Source of the DNA: JBJXHG01 sp046160865 | Lineage (GTDB): Bacteria > Planctomycetota > UBA1135 > GCA-002686595 | Assembly: GCA_046160865.1 (NCBI GenBank) | Contig: JBJXHG010000182.1 | Location: forward strand, 34,167-98,166 | Reading direction: 5' to 3' | Length of the DNA: 64,000 nucleotides | Shown: positions 1 through 8,522 of the stretch, in pieces | Layout of the letters: each line of letters starts with the position of its first letter | Numbering within the stretch: position 1 is the stretch's first letter | Notes under the pieces: generated by a model | Seen by the model: only the letters and a program-made list of their open reading frames with translations | The model's database searches: none | Told to the model about the DNA's origin: nothing | Position numbers and translations under genes: made by a program

Positions 1-326
1 TGCTCGTGCTTCGCGACCGCGCGATCGAGGTCGCGGATCTTCTCGCGCCATCCGCGCGGCAAGAAGTCGCTGCGGCGCACTTCGTCGAGGATCGCGCCGC
101 GGATCTTCGCGTACGCGTACGTCGAGAACTTGAGGCCGCGGCTCTCGTCGAACGAGTCGGCGGCGGCGATCAACCCGAGCATCCCGAATCCGAACAGATC
201 GTCGCGGTCGAGCCCGCCGGGGATCGACATGCGTCCGACGAGGTGCCGCAAGAGCGGGATGTGGTCGAGGATCCAGCGGTCGCGGCACTCGGCGCGCGGC
301 GCAGTGATTTGGGTCGGCTCAGACAT
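1..326 (-). CDS. fliA: Flagellar sigma factor FliA (sigma-28), N-terminal part, cut by window edge
   Basis: Sigma factor that steers RNA polymerase to late flagellar promoters. Only about 108 N-terminal residues are present and the frame is open to the left edge. Sigma region 2 is readable: DLFGFGMLGLIAAADSFD near residues 45-62, then GLKFSTYAYAKIRGAILDEV, typical of the FliA/WhiG class rather than of ECF factors. The ATG at 326 lies 17 bases after the preceding small membrane gene, so it closes the flhA-flhF-flhG operon. That position after flhG is the classical one for fliA. The missing C-terminus (region 4) prevents a full check. Confidence 0.85.
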   Translation of the reverse strand, partial: MSEPTQITAPRAECRDRWILDHIPLLRHLVGRMSIPGGLDRDDLFGFGMLGLIAAADSFDESRGLKFSTYAYAKIRGAILDEVRRSDFLPRGWREKIRDLDRAVAKHE

Positions 327-343
327 CGCAGCTCACCGCGCGT

Positions 344-640
344 CTACGCGCGCGCCCTCCGTGTGCTCGCGGGAGCAGGCATCGGTGCTTTCGGCGCTGT
401 CGAAGGCTTCGCATTGCGGATGTCGTGAGCTTGCGCCCACGCGAGGACTCCGCGCACGGCGCGGGAGGCGCAGGCCACGCCGAAGAACGCGATCGCGCCG
501 CGCAACGACGCGATCCACACCGGCACGTGGTGCAGCAGCGCGAGGAACGCGGCGAGAGCTCCGGCCGCGACCGCTAGGCACCGGCCGAGCGACGACCACG
601 TCTCTTCGAGCGACTCCGCCCGCTTGCGACTATCGGTCAT
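344..640 (-). CDS. Small two-helix membrane protein between flhG and fliA, unknown
   Basis: A 98-residue protein I do not recognise. Its ATG overlaps the flhG stop by 4 bases (ATGA), which implies translational coupling, and fliA starts 17 bases beyond its end. Two hydrophobic segments are visible, about residues 21-38 (LAVAAGALAAFLALLHHV) and 44-66, followed by a charged, Ala/Pro-rich tail. The position suggests a flagellar role, perhaps at the pole together with FlhF/FlhG, but that rests on context alone. The reading frame is convincing because of the overlap at one end and the close fit at the other. Confidence 0.6.
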   Translation of the reverse strand: MTDSRKRAESLEETWSSLGRCLAVAAGALAAFLALLHHVPVWIASLRGAIAFFGVACASRAVRGVLAWAQAHDIRNAKPSTAPKAPMPAPASTRRARA

Positions 641-1491
641 GCTTCATGACCCCTTGAGACACGCGCGCGCCGCGTACCGGCGCTGAGACGCGCGAGGCGC
701 GCGGCGAGCCGGCGCACGCAGTGCTGCGCGACGCTTTCGCCCGCGGCCCGCACGAACGGACGCTGCTCGGACGCGCTGCGCGCGATCTCGACGCTGCGCG
801 GCAGCCAGCCCGCGCAGTTCGGGGAGCGCGACAAGAAGCGCTCGCACACGCTGCCGAGCTTCCGCGCGACGCTCTCGGCCTCTTCGGCGCTCGCCGCACA
901 ATTGACGACGATCTCCGGCGTCGGGACTTCGTGGCCGCGCTCGTCCGCGAACCCGGCCAGCGCCTTGATCAAGCCGTACGCATCGGTGAGCGCCGTCGGA
1001 TCGGGCGTCGTGACGAGCAGCACGCGCTCCGCAGTCGCCGCGAACGCGAGCACGTCGGGGCCGATGCCCGCCGGGCTGTCGGCGAGGATCAAGTCGTAGC
1101 CGTCTGCTTCCACCGCGAGCGCAGCGAACAAGCGCGCCCGTTGCGCGTGATCGAGCCGTCCCATCGCAACCGTGCCCGAGCTCGCGGGCAGGATGCGCAC
1201 GCCGTCCGGACCGTCGACGACGCAATCGGAGAGGCGCGCGCGCCGCAGCAGCACGTCCTCGATCGTGCGCGGCGCGGACACGCGCAGCGCGACGTGGAGG
1301 TTCGCGAGACCGAGGTCGAGATCGACGAGCAGGACGCGCGCACCGGACCGCGCGAGCTCGACGCCGAGGTTGGCGGTGAGCAGCGTCTTCCCGACGCCGC
1401 CTTTGCCCCCCGTCACGAGCACGAAAGGCACGCGGCCGCCGGCCAGCGACGGCAGCACATCGCACTCGAGCTCGCTCGTCCGAGTGCTCAC
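637..1491 (-). CDS. flhG: MinD-like ATPase FlhG (FleN/YlxH), flagellar number control
   Basis: ParA/MinD-family ATPase of 284 residues that in other bacteria limits flagellar number and position by acting on FlhF and the C-ring. The deviant Walker A motif is clear near residues 26-38 (VTGGKGGVGKTLLTANLG), followed by LLVDLDLGLANLHV and a Walker-B-like segment LILADSPAGI. It overlaps flhF by 4 bases upstream and a small membrane gene by 4 bases downstream, so translation is probably coupled along the operon. The pairing with flhF makes this FlhG rather than a division MinD. Confidence 0.92.
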   Translation of the reverse strand: MSTRTSELECDVLPSLAGGRVPFVLVTGGKGGVGKTLLTANLGVELARSGARVLLVDLDLGLANLHVALRVSAPRTIEDVLLRRARLSDCVVDGPDGVRILPASSGTVAMGRLDHAQRARLFAALAVEADGYDLILADSPAGIGPDVLAFAATAERVLLVTTPDPTALTDAYGLIKALAGFADERGHEVPTPEIVVNCAASAEEAESVARKLGSVCERFLSRSPNCAGWLPRSVEIARSASEQRPFVRAAGESVAQHCVRRLAARLARLSAGTRRARVSRGHEA

Positions 1492-2441
1492 GCGAGCTTC
1501 CCTCGCAAGAAGAGATCGGCCGTCTTCTCCGCGTCGGCGCGCTGGAAGTGACGCACGAGATCGCGCCCATTCGAGAAGAACGCGAGCGCGAGACCGGCGT
1601 GCAGCGCCTGCTCGAGCACTCCGGCCGGCTCACGCGTCTCGTCGAGCTTCGTCACGACGCACGCGCTCGGCGCGAGCGGAGTGAGCTCGCGCAGGACAGC
1701 GGAGTTCGCGCTCGCGCGGCTTGCCGCCGACAGCACGGCGAACACGTCGAACACGACCGGCACCGACTTGAAGCTCGTGCGCAGTGCGTGCAACCGGGCC
1801 GCGTCCGCGTGCGGCTCGCCCGCGGTGTCGACGAGCACGGCGTCGAGCCCGGGTGCGGCGCACAGGCTCGCAGCGACCGCGATGCCGCCATCCGGAACGA
1901 CGTGAAGCGGGATGCCCAAGCGACTCGCGTGTGCGCGCAGCTCGCCGAGCGCGCCGAGGCGGCGACCGTCGAGCGTCGCGAGCTCGACCCGACGACCGGC
2001 GGACACGAAGCGCAGCGCGAGCTTGATGATCGAAGTCGTCTTGCCGACGCCGCTCGCGCCGGCGAACGCGATCACGCGCGTCGCGGTGCGCACGCGCGGC
2101 AGGTGTGCGAAGCGCGCGATGCGACCGATCGCCGCGGCGGCCTGGTCGAGAACATGATCCTCCGACGCCGGTTCGCTCGCGATCTCGGTGAGGACCTGCT
2201 CGCGGAGCGCGCGGCTCGTGCCGCTGCGTCGCAAGCATTCGTCGACCTCGCGCAAGCGCGGATCCTCGACGACGCCCGCGCCTACCGCCGGTGTGCGCGG
2301 ACGCCGGCGCGTCACCGCGAGCGCGACGCCGCCACCGGCGACGACTTCCTGATGGATCACGACCGCCTCTTCGCCGTAGGCCTGACGTGCGCGCAGCAGC
2401 GCGTCCTTCAAGCTCTTGCCCGTCACGTGGTGGATCTGCAT
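1488..2441 (-). CDS. flhF: SRP-type GTPase FlhF
   Basis: SRP-family GTPase that places flagella. The 317-residue protein opens with the FlhF hallmark MQIHHVTGKSLKDALLRARQ and has a compact NG domain: P-loop GASGVGKTTSIIKLA near residue 130, the DTAG element LVDTAGEP and the guanine-specificity motif TKLDE. It is shorter than many FlhF proteins (often 370-450 residues) because the linker between the N-terminal B domain and the NG domain is short. The ATG lies one base from the flhA stop, and the gene overlaps flhG by 4 bases. Confidence 0.93.
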   Translation of the reverse strand: MQIHHVTGKSLKDALLRARQAYGEEAVVIHQEVVAGGGVALAVTRRRPRTPAVGAGVVEDPRLREVDECLRRSGTSRALREQVLTEIASEPASEDHVLDQAAAAIGRIARFAHLPRVRTATRVIAFAGASGVGKTTSIIKLALRFVSAGRRVELATLDGRRLGALGELRAHASRLGIPLHVVPDGGIAVAASLCAAPGLDAVLVDTAGEPHADAARLHALRTSFKSVPVVFDVFAVLSAASRASANSAVLRELTPLAPSACVVTKLDETREPAGVLEQALHAGLALAFFSNGRDLVRHFQRADAEKTADLFLRGKLA

Positions 2442-2442
2442 C

Positions 2443-4551
2443 TCATTCCTCCATGCGCACGACGGCGGCGGTCTCGACCGACCGTGCCGGCACGACTTCG
2501 TTGTAGGAGAGCACCGCGACCTTCGGCAGCGACGCGCGCGCGAGCTCGTTCATGAAGCGCCGCACGTTCGAGCGCACGAGCAGCACGACGTCCTTGCCGC
2601 CCTTCGCGGCTTGCGCGACGGCGCCGCCCGTCTTCTCCATCAGCTTCTGGAGCCAAGCGGGATTCACAGCTTGTGCGTCGGCGTCCTTCGCCATGCCGAC
2701 GGCGGCGGCGAGTCGGTTCTCGATCTCCGGGTCGAGTGTCACCGCGTGCACGGTCCCATCACGATCGGAGTGCATCTCGCACAGCGCGCGGCCGAGGCGC
2801 TGGCGCACGAGCTCCGTGAGCGCTTCGTGGTCCTTCGTCTTCGCCACGTTGTCCGCGAGCACTTCGAGGATCGCCGGCATGTTCCGCACGGACACGCCGT
2901 CGCGCAGCAGATTCTTGAGCACGCGCTGCACGTCGCCGTAGCTCATCTTGTCGGGGACGAGCTCCTCGACGACGGCCGGCGCGACCTTCTTCACGTTGTC
3001 GAGCATCTGCTTGACGTCGTCGCGCGACAGCACGTCGCCGAGCGCCGTGCGCAGCGTTTCCGACACGTGCGTCACGAGCACGCTCGTCGGATCGATGACC
3101 GTGTAGCCGAGCACCTCGGCTTCGTCGCGCACGGACTCGGCGATCCACCACGCGGGCAATCCGAACGCCGGATCGGTGGTCTGCTTGCCTTTGACCTTGC
3201 CGCTCGCGGTGCCGCTGTCCATCGCGAGGAAGAGGCCGGGCTCGATCTCGCCGCGGCTGATCTCCTGTCCCCCGAGCAAGACGCGGTAGCCGTTCGGCGC
3301 GAGACGGATGTTGTCCTTCACGCGCACCGGCGGGAGCACGATGCCTTCCTTGGTTCCGAAGCGCTTCCGCAGCTGACCGATGTGATCGAGGATTCCGGTG
3401 CCGCTCTTGTCCTGCACCAGCGGAATCAGGCGGTACCCGATCTCGAGCGAGATGCGGTCGACCGGAGCGAGCTCGGTGGCCGACTCGTCGGAATGCGCGC
3501 GCTGCGCCGTCGCTTCCGACGCAGCCGCTCGCGTCTCGGCCGCTGCCGTGCTGCGCGCGTGCTCCGCGGTCTGCGTCGCGCGCCACAGCGCGACCAGCAC
3601 GATCGCGAGCAAGAAGAACGGGATGCTCGGCATGCCTGGCAGGCATCCGATCACGAACATGACGCCCGCGGAGATCAACGTCGCGCGCGGTCGGCCGCCG
3701 AGCTGCGACATGAGGTCGGTGCCGAGCGACTCGTCACTCGAGTTGCGCGTGACGAGGATCGCAGCCGCCGTCGAGATGAACAGCGCCGGGATCTGGCTGA
3801 CGAGGCCGTCGCCGATCGTGAGCATCGAGTAGCGCCGCGCCGCGTCCTCGACCGCCAGGCCCGAGTACGCACCCATCGCGATGCCGCAGACCAAGTTGAG
3901 CGCCGTGATGATGAGGCCCGCGATCGCGTCGCCGCGCACGAACTTCGACGCGCCGTCCATCGCTCCGTAGAACTCGGCTTCCGCCGCGATCGCCGAGCGG
4001 CGCCGCTGCGCCTCGCTCGAGTCGATGATGCCGCCGTTCAGGTCGGCGTCGATCGACATCTGCTTGCCGGGCATGGCGTCGAGCACGAAGCGGGCTGCGA
4101 CTTCGCTGATGCGCCCCGAGCCTTTCGTGATCACGACGAACTGGATGATGATCAGGATCAGGAAGACGACGAGCCCGACCGCGAGGTTGTCGCCGCCGAC
4201 GTACTCGCCGAACGCCTTGATGACGTGGCCGGCTTCGCCGTGCGTGAGGATGAGCCGCGTGCTCGCGACGTTCAGCGCGAGACGGAAGAGCGTGGTGAAG
4301 AGCAGGATCGTCGGAAACGTCGACAGCTCGCTCGCGCTGCGGCCGTTCATCACGACGAGCAGGAGCAGCACGGACACGGTCAAGTTGACCGCGACGAGGA
4401 TGTCGAGCAGCGCCGTCGGAATCGGCGTGACCATCGTCACGATGAGACCGAGCACGCCGACGCCCATGATCCAGTCGGAGTAGCGCTGCAGGAACTGTCC
4501 TGCCGTCTGCAGGCCGTTCGACGAGGGCTGCTTGGAGAGCGGCGAGCTCAT
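2443..4551 (-). CDS. flhA: Flagellar export gate protein FlhA
   Basis: Large inner-membrane protein of the flagellar type III export gate, which couples proton motive force to export and docks chaperone-substrate complexes. Its 702 residues fit the family. About eight membrane helices lie in the first 330 residues, with the FHIPEP-family signature RFVLDAMPGKQMSIDADLN near 155-175, then a linker of Ala/Glu-rich character and a cytoplasmic domain of about 340 residues. flhB lies upstream with a 33-base gap and flhF follows after one base, giving the usual flhB-flhA-flhF order. Confidence 0.97.
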   Translation of the reverse strand: MSSPLSKQPSSNGLQTAGQFLQRYSDWIMGVGVLGLIVTMVTPIPTALLDILVAVNLTVSVLLLLVVMNGRSASELSTFPTILLFTTLFRLALNVASTRLILTHGEAGHVIKAFGEYVGGDNLAVGLVVFLILIIIQFVVITKGSGRISEVAARFVLDAMPGKQMSIDADLNGGIIDSSEAQRRRSAIAAEAEFYGAMDGASKFVRGDAIAGLIITALNLVCGIAMGAYSGLAVEDAARRYSMLTIGDGLVSQIPALFISTAAAILVTRNSSDESLGTDLMSQLGGRPRATLISAGVMFVIGCLPGMPSIPFFLLAIVLVALWRATQTAEHARSTAAAETRAAASEATAQRAHSDESATELAPVDRISLEIGYRLIPLVQDKSGTGILDHIGQLRKRFGTKEGIVLPPVRVKDNIRLAPNGYRVLLGGQEISRGEIEPGLFLAMDSGTASGKVKGKQTTDPAFGLPAWWIAESVRDEAEVLGYTVIDPTSVLVTHVSETLRTALGDVLSRDDVKQMLDNVKKVAPAVVEELVPDKMSYGDVQRVLKNLLRDGVSVRNMPAILEVLADNVAKTKDHEALTELVRQRLGRALCEMHSDRDGTVHAVTLDPEIENRLAAAVGMAKDADAQAVNPAWLQKLMEKTGGAVAQAAKGGKDVVLLVRSNVRRFMNELARASLPKVAVLSYNEVVPARSVETAAVVRMEE

Positions 4552-4584
4552 GCGCTCACTCCTTGCTCATGCGTGCCGAGCCGG

Positions 4585-5703
4585 TCACGCATGGACGCTC
4601 TCTCCTTGCACGCGGTAGACGTACGCGAGCACACCCGCGACGGCCTGGTAGAACGTCTCGGGGATCTCGTCACCGATGTCGACCTTGGCGTGCAGAGCGC
4701 GCGCGAGCGCGATGTCCTCGTAGCACAGCACTCCGGCGTCGCGCGCGACTTCCTTGATCCGCTGCGCGACGTGATCGACGCCCTTCGCGACGACGTACGG
4801 CGCGCGGCGCACGCGCGCCTTGCCGTCCGGTCCGGTGGACGGAGCCGCCTCGTAGCGGAGCGCGACGGCGTAGTGCGTCGGGTTGGTGACGACGACCGTC
4901 GCCTTGGGGACCTCGGACATCATGCGCCGGCGCGCGAGCTCGCGCTGCACTTGGCGCACGCGCGCTTTGATCTGCGGATCGGCTTCGTTCGACTTCGCTT
5001 CGTTCTTCAAGTCCTTGCGCGACATCCGCAGATCGCGCTCGTGCTGCCAGCGCTGGTACAGGAGGTCGATCGCCGCGAGCGCGCAGACCGTGATCAGCGC
5101 ACCCATCGAGCACGCGAACGCGACGCGGCCGAGGCCGGCGAGCCACGGACCGAGATCGCTCCCGGTCAGCGCGACCACTCCGGGCACGCGCTGCCAAGCG
5201 ATGACGCCGACGACCGTCCCGATCAGCACGATCTTCATCAGCGACAAGCCCGCGCGCATCAGCGACCGCGCGTTGAACAAGCGCGACAAGCCGCGCAGCG
5301 GATTCAGCTTGGTCAGATTCCAGCTGATGGCCTTGGGTGTGATCGCGACACCGATCTGTGCGTACGCGCTCAGCGCGCCCGCTGCGACGATGGGCACGAT
5401 CACCAACGCGCAGGGGAGCAGCATCGAGCGCGCCGAGTCGCCGACGAGCGCGCTCGCCGACGCGATCGACATCTCGTCACGGCCGTGCGCACCGAGCATT
5501 GCGAGCGTGCTCTCGATCAATTCCGCCACCGCGCGCGCCAGCCCGCCGCCCGCGAACGTGATGGCGATGAGCGTCAAGCACAGCATCACGGCGACGATGG
5601 TCTCGGTGGAGAGTGGGACTTGACCTTGCTCGCGCGCCTCCTGCCGTTTCCTTGGCGTGGCGTCCTCGGTCTTGTCCTGCTTGTCGTCGTCTTCGTCGGC
5701 CAT
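4585..5703 (-). CDS. flhB: Flagellar export switch protein FlhB
   Basis: Membrane protein of the export apparatus that cleaves itself to switch from rod/hook to filament substrates. The 372-residue protein has four membrane helices (about 36-56, 94-114, 152-171, 192-213) and a cytoplasmic tail with the self-cleavage motif NPTH at 274-277 in a VVVTNPTHYAVALRY context. The acidic and basic N-terminus DEDDDKQDKTEDATPRKRQ is typical. It sits 3 bases after fliR and before flhA, the standard order. Confidence 0.97.
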   Translation of the reverse strand: MADEDDDKQDKTEDATPRKRQEAREQGQVPLSTETIVAVMLCLTLIAITFAGGGLARAVAELIESTLAMLGAHGRDEMSIASASALVGDSARSMLLPCALVIVPIVAAGALSAYAQIGVAITPKAISWNLTKLNPLRGLSRLFNARSLMRAGLSLMKIVLIGTVVGVIAWQRVPGVVALTGSDLGPWLAGLGRVAFACSMGALITVCALAAIDLLYQRWQHERDLRMSRKDLKNEAKSNEADPQIKARVRQVQRELARRRMMSEVPKATVVVTNPTHYAVALRYEAAPSTGPDGKARVRRAPYVVAKGVDHVAQRIKEVARDAGVLCYEDIALARALHAKVDIGDEIPETFYQAVAGVLAYVYRVQGESVHA

Positions 5704-5706
5704 GGC

Positions 5707-6480
5707 TCAGCGCGCTAGCGCTTCGACAGCGCCCTCCAAGCCGTTTGCGAATCCTTGGTACAAGCCCGTCAGCGCCGGCACGAGTTGCGGCGCGAAGAGC
5801 AAGAGCCCGATCATCCCGACGGCGATCCGCGCGGAGAAACCGACCTCCATGATCTGGAGGTGCGGCACAGCGCGCGCGAGCACGCCGATGAGCAGCGAAG
5901 TCAAGAAGAGCAGGATCACGACGGGCGCCGCGAACGTGATGCCGGCGGCGAACATCTGCGTGAACTGTGCCTGCGCGATCCACGCGATGTCGCCCGACAG
6001 ATCGAGCGCGCCGACGGGTGCCGATCGGAACGAGTCGCCGAGCGCGGAGAGGAGCAGGTGGTGCCCGTCGACGGCGAGTAGGCCCAGGAAGAAGAACACC
6101 TCGTAGATCTGCGTGACGAGCGGCGCGCTGATGCCGGTCGTCGGATCGACGAGCGACGCCATGTTGAACCCCATCTCGTGGCCGACGAGCTCGCCGGCGA
6201 CGCGGATCGCGACCAGCGCGGCTTGCAGCGAGAAGGCGAGGAACAGGCCGATCATGAGCTCGCGCAGGACGAGACAAGCGAACTCGAACGGCGCGGGCGA
6301 GCTCGCCAGCGGCACGCCGCCGACCGAGTACAAGAGGAACGACACGGCGACGATCAGCGTGATGCGATAGCCCGAGAAGCCCGTCGCGGTGCCGTACAAA
6401 GGCGACGCGATCATCAGCGCGCTCGTGCGCACGAGATACAAGCCGAAGGCTTCGAGCGTTCCGGGCGGGATGGCGGGCAT
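5707..6480 (-). CDS. fliR: Flagellar export gate protein FliR
   Basis: Inner-membrane core of the export gate, forming the FliPQR pore. The protein has 257 residues, as usual, with around six hydrophobic helices and the family-typical segment GHEMGFNMASLVDPTTGIS near 137-155. The ATG begins 4 bases after the fliQ stop and flhB starts 3 bases after this gene ends, so fliP-fliQ-fliR-flhB are almost certainly one transcript. Confidence 0.95.
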   Translation of the reverse strand: MPAIPPGTLEAFGLYLVRTSALMIASPLYGTATGFSGYRITLIVAVSFLLYSVGGVPLASSPAPFEFACLVLRELMIGLFLAFSLQAALVAIRVAGELVGHEMGFNMASLVDPTTGISAPLVTQIYEVFFFLGLLAVDGHHLLLSALGDSFRSAPVGALDLSGDIAWIAQAQFTQMFAAGITFAAPVVILLFLTSLLIGVLARAVPHLQIMEVGFSARIAVGMIGLLLFAPQLVPALTGLYQGFANGLEGAVEALAR

Positions 6481-6484
6481 GGCG

Positions 6485-6757
6485 TCACGAGAGGCCGAAG
6501 CTCACGAGCTCCGCGAACACCCGCGTCGTGTACTCGCTGATGATCTGCAGCGCCGGCGCGAGCAGCAGCAACACCACGAGCATCACCGCGAACATCTTCG
6601 GGATGAGGCTCATCGTCTGCTCCTGCACGGACGTCAGCGCTTGGAACAGGCTGACCGCGATGCCGACGACGAGCCCGACGAACAAGACGGGGCCCGCGAG
6701 CAGCAACGTCGTGAGCAGGAGATCGCGCGCGAGGTCGGTGATGTGCAGCTCGAGCAT
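6485..6757 (-). CDS. fliQ: Flagellar export gate protein FliQ
   Basis: A 90-residue protein with two membrane helices, part of the FliPQR export pore. The start at 6757 gives MLELHITDLARDLLLTTLLL and the conserved SLFQALTSVQEQTMSLIPK segment near residues 36-54. A much longer upstream-extended reading frame exists here, but only this start gives a normal FliQ and leaves fliP intact; it lies 5 bases after the fliP stop. The GC-rich sequence makes such spurious extensions common. Confidence 0.95.
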   Translation of the reverse strand: MLELHITDLARDLLLTTLLLAGPVLFVGLVVGIAVSLFQALTSVQEQTMSLIPKMFAVMLVVLLLLAPALQIISEYTTRVFAELVSFGLS

Positions 6758-6762
6758 GGTGG

Positions 6763-7560
6763 TCAGGTCGTGACGAACGACGTCACGAGCGACTGACACA
6801 CGAGGTGCCAGCCGTCGACGAGCACGAAGACGAGGATCTTGAACGGCGTCGAGATCATCACGGGCGGCAGCATGAACATGCCCATCGAGAGCAAGACGCT
6901 CGACACGACCATGTCGATCACGAGGAACGGCAGGAAGAGCAGGAAGCCCATCTGGAACGCCGTCTTCAGCTCCGAGAGCACGAAGGCCGGCACGACGACG
7001 CGGACCGGCAGCTCCGACTCGCGACCCGCTTCGGGCGGCGGCAACTTCGCCATCTCCGCGAACAGCGCGAGCTCGCTCGTGCGCGTGTTGGCGACGAGGA
7101 AACGCGACAGCTCGCTCCAAGCGACCGGCGCCGCCTCTTCGAGGCTCATGCGTCCTTCTTGGTACGGCGTATACGCCTGCTCGTAGATGCGCGAGGCGAG
7201 CGGCTGCATCACGAACGTCGTCAGGAAGAGCGCGAGCCCGATGAGCACCGGGTTCGGCGGCAGTTCGTTGACCGAGAGCGCGCGCCGTACGAACGACAGC
7301 ACGATCACGATGCGCGTGAAGCTCGTGACCGTCACGAGGATCGCGGGCAAGAGCGAGAGGACCGTGAGCAACACGGCGATCTCGACCGCGGTCGAGCTGC
7401 GTTCGCCACCGAGCAACTCGCGCGCACCGTCCGCGACGGAGGCGCTGGCGTCGCCAGCGACGGACGCATATGGGTTGACACTCGGCGCCCATGCGTCGGC
7501 CGTGCCTCCGGCGAGCACGAGCACCAGCGCTACGAGGACGAGCGTGACGACGCGCTTCAT
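6763..7560 (-). CDS. fliP: Flagellar export gate protein FliP
   Basis: Core of the FliPQR export gate. With the ATG at 7560 the product is 265 residues: a cleavable signal peptide (VVTLVLVALVLVLAGGTADA), a short periplasmic stretch, and the FliP domain with helices at about 65-85, 110-130, 205-225 and 240-258. The family segment FTRIVIVLSFVRRALSVNEL lies near residues 80-100. The start overlaps the fliO stop by 4 bases, which settles the start choice over a longer frame. Confidence 0.95.
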   Translation of the reverse strand: MKRVVTLVLVALVLVLAGGTADAWAPSVNPYASVAGDASASVADGARELLGGERSSTAVEIAVLLTVLSLLPAILVTVTSFTRIVIVLSFVRRALSVNELPPNPVLIGLALFLTTFVMQPLASRIYEQAYTPYQEGRMSLEEAAPVAWSELSRFLVANTRTSELALFAEMAKLPPPEAGRESELPVRVVVPAFVLSELKTAFQMGFLLFLPFLVIDMVVSSVLLSMGMFMLPPVMISTPFKILVFVLVDGWHLVCQSLVTSFVTT

Positions 7561-7985
7561 CCGACGATGCCTTCCGGGCGAGCGAAGGTCTTCGCGCGCG
7601 CGCGCGCCAGCGCCGCGACGAACGAGCTCTTGCGCGACGGCGCAGCGGCCGGCACGACGACGTCGGTGTGCGACATGTCGAGCTCGGCGATCAGGCCGAT
7701 CTCTTTCTCGCCGACGCCGAGCGCGAACGTGCGGTCGTAGCAGCGCACGACGCACACGCGCTGCTTGTTCGAGAGCGGCAGCACGTCGACGATCTGAAGC
7801 GACCGCTGTGCCGCCTTCACGCGCAGCGCACCGGTGATCAGCTTGCGGAATCCCCAGGCCAGCCCGCCGATGGCGACGAGCAAGAGCGCGCAGACGGTGA
7901 TGTAGCGCGTGAGGTCGGGACCTGAGGTTCCGGCGAAGCGCGCCGGAGCATCGGCGAGCGCGAGCACGAGAAGGGAGAGCGGCAT
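7557..7985 (-). CDS. fliO: Flagellar export assembly protein FliO
   Basis: Small bitopic protein that helps FliP assemble. The start at 7985 gives 142 residues with a signal-like N-terminus (PLSLLVLALADAPARFA), one membrane helix at about 30-50 (VCALLLVAIGGLAWGF) and a FliO domain with RSLQIVDVLPLSNKQRVCVV. An in-frame ATG 16 codons upstream is less likely because the added residues are Arg-rich. It heads the fliO-fliP-fliQ-fliR-flhB-flhA-flhF-flhG operon; a palindrome lies about 100 bases upstream. Confidence 0.88.
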   Translation of the reverse strand: MPLSLLVLALADAPARFAGTSGPDLTRYITVCALLLVAIGGLAWGFRKLITGALRVKAAQRSLQIVDVLPLSNKQRVCVVRCYDRTFALGVGEKEIGLIAELDMSHTDVVVPAAAPSRKSSFVAALARARAKTFARPEGIVG

Positions 7986-8080
7986 GGTTCGGCGTGCGCC
8001 AACGCAACGCCCATGCCGCAACCGCAATCGCACGCTACGACGTGCGCGCAGCGTCCTCCCACCGAGTGCGTGATGCGTTT

Positions 8081-8110
8081 TTCGACAGGTGTCGAAGAAC
8101 TCGACAGGTG
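8081..8110. promoter_or_regulatory. Palindrome and direct repeat in the fliO leader
   Basis: Upstream of fliO a perfect inverted repeat TTCGACA-GG-TGTCGAA spans 8081-8096. The ten bases TCGACAGGTG occur twice, at 8082-8091 and 8101-8110. The arrangement looks like an operator for a dimeric regulator controlling the export-apparatus operon. I could not recognise the site, and no clear -24/-12 or -35/-10 pair is evident next to it. Confidence 0.35.
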
Positions 8111-8159
8111 GGTGAGAGTGACGGCCGCCGCGCGCGTGCGGCGATTCACGCCCTCGCGA

Positions 8160-8522
8160 TCAGCCGGCGACGTCGCAGGCGTCGCCTTCGTCGCGGTAGA
8201 ACGCGAACGTCTGGTTCGCCGCGTGCAACCGGTCGATGGCGGCTCCAGCGAGCGCCCGCTCGCGCCGCGCCTCTCCGAGCGCCACGGCCACGAGCTCGCT
8301 CAACGCGCGCACGTCGCTCTCGACGGACTCGCGCTCGGCCTCTGGAGCTTCGGCGATCATGCGGCGCAATGCGTCGGCCGAGAGGGCGTGCGGCTCGAGC
8401 GATCTCCACACCGCGCCGACGTCGGCGTCCGGATCGCGCACGGCGACGAGCAGCTCGCGCAAGCGGCGATCGAGGTCCTGCAGCCGGCGGCGTGCGGTGT
8501 GCGTGCTCACGCGTTCATTCAC
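8160..8522 (-). CDS. FlgN/FliT-like flagellar export chaperone (tentative)
   Basis: A 120-residue, largely helical protein translated directly after fliS with an 8-base overlap. It has no membrane segment. The length, heptad-like helical content (LQDLDRRLRELLVAV) and the C-terminal helix ending LHAANQTFAFYRDEG recall FlgN/FliT chaperones that guard hook-filament junction proteins or FliD. The fliD-fliS-chaperone order supports this, because fliT often follows fliS. Sequence identity to a named family is not obvious by eye, so the role is inferred. Confidence 0.5.
   Translation of the reverse strand: MNERVSTHTARRRLQDLDRRLRELLVAVRDPDADVGAVWRSLEPHALSADALRRMIAEAPEAERESVESDVRALSELVAVALGEARRERALAGAAIDRLHAANQTFAFYRDEGDACDVAG

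Noticed and set aside
2416..5718. Very long plus-strand open frame (about 1100 codons) across flhA and flhB
   Set aside because: It is antisense to two clearly recognisable genes and its translation is an Arg/Ala/Asp/His mix typical of antisense frames in GC-rich DNA.
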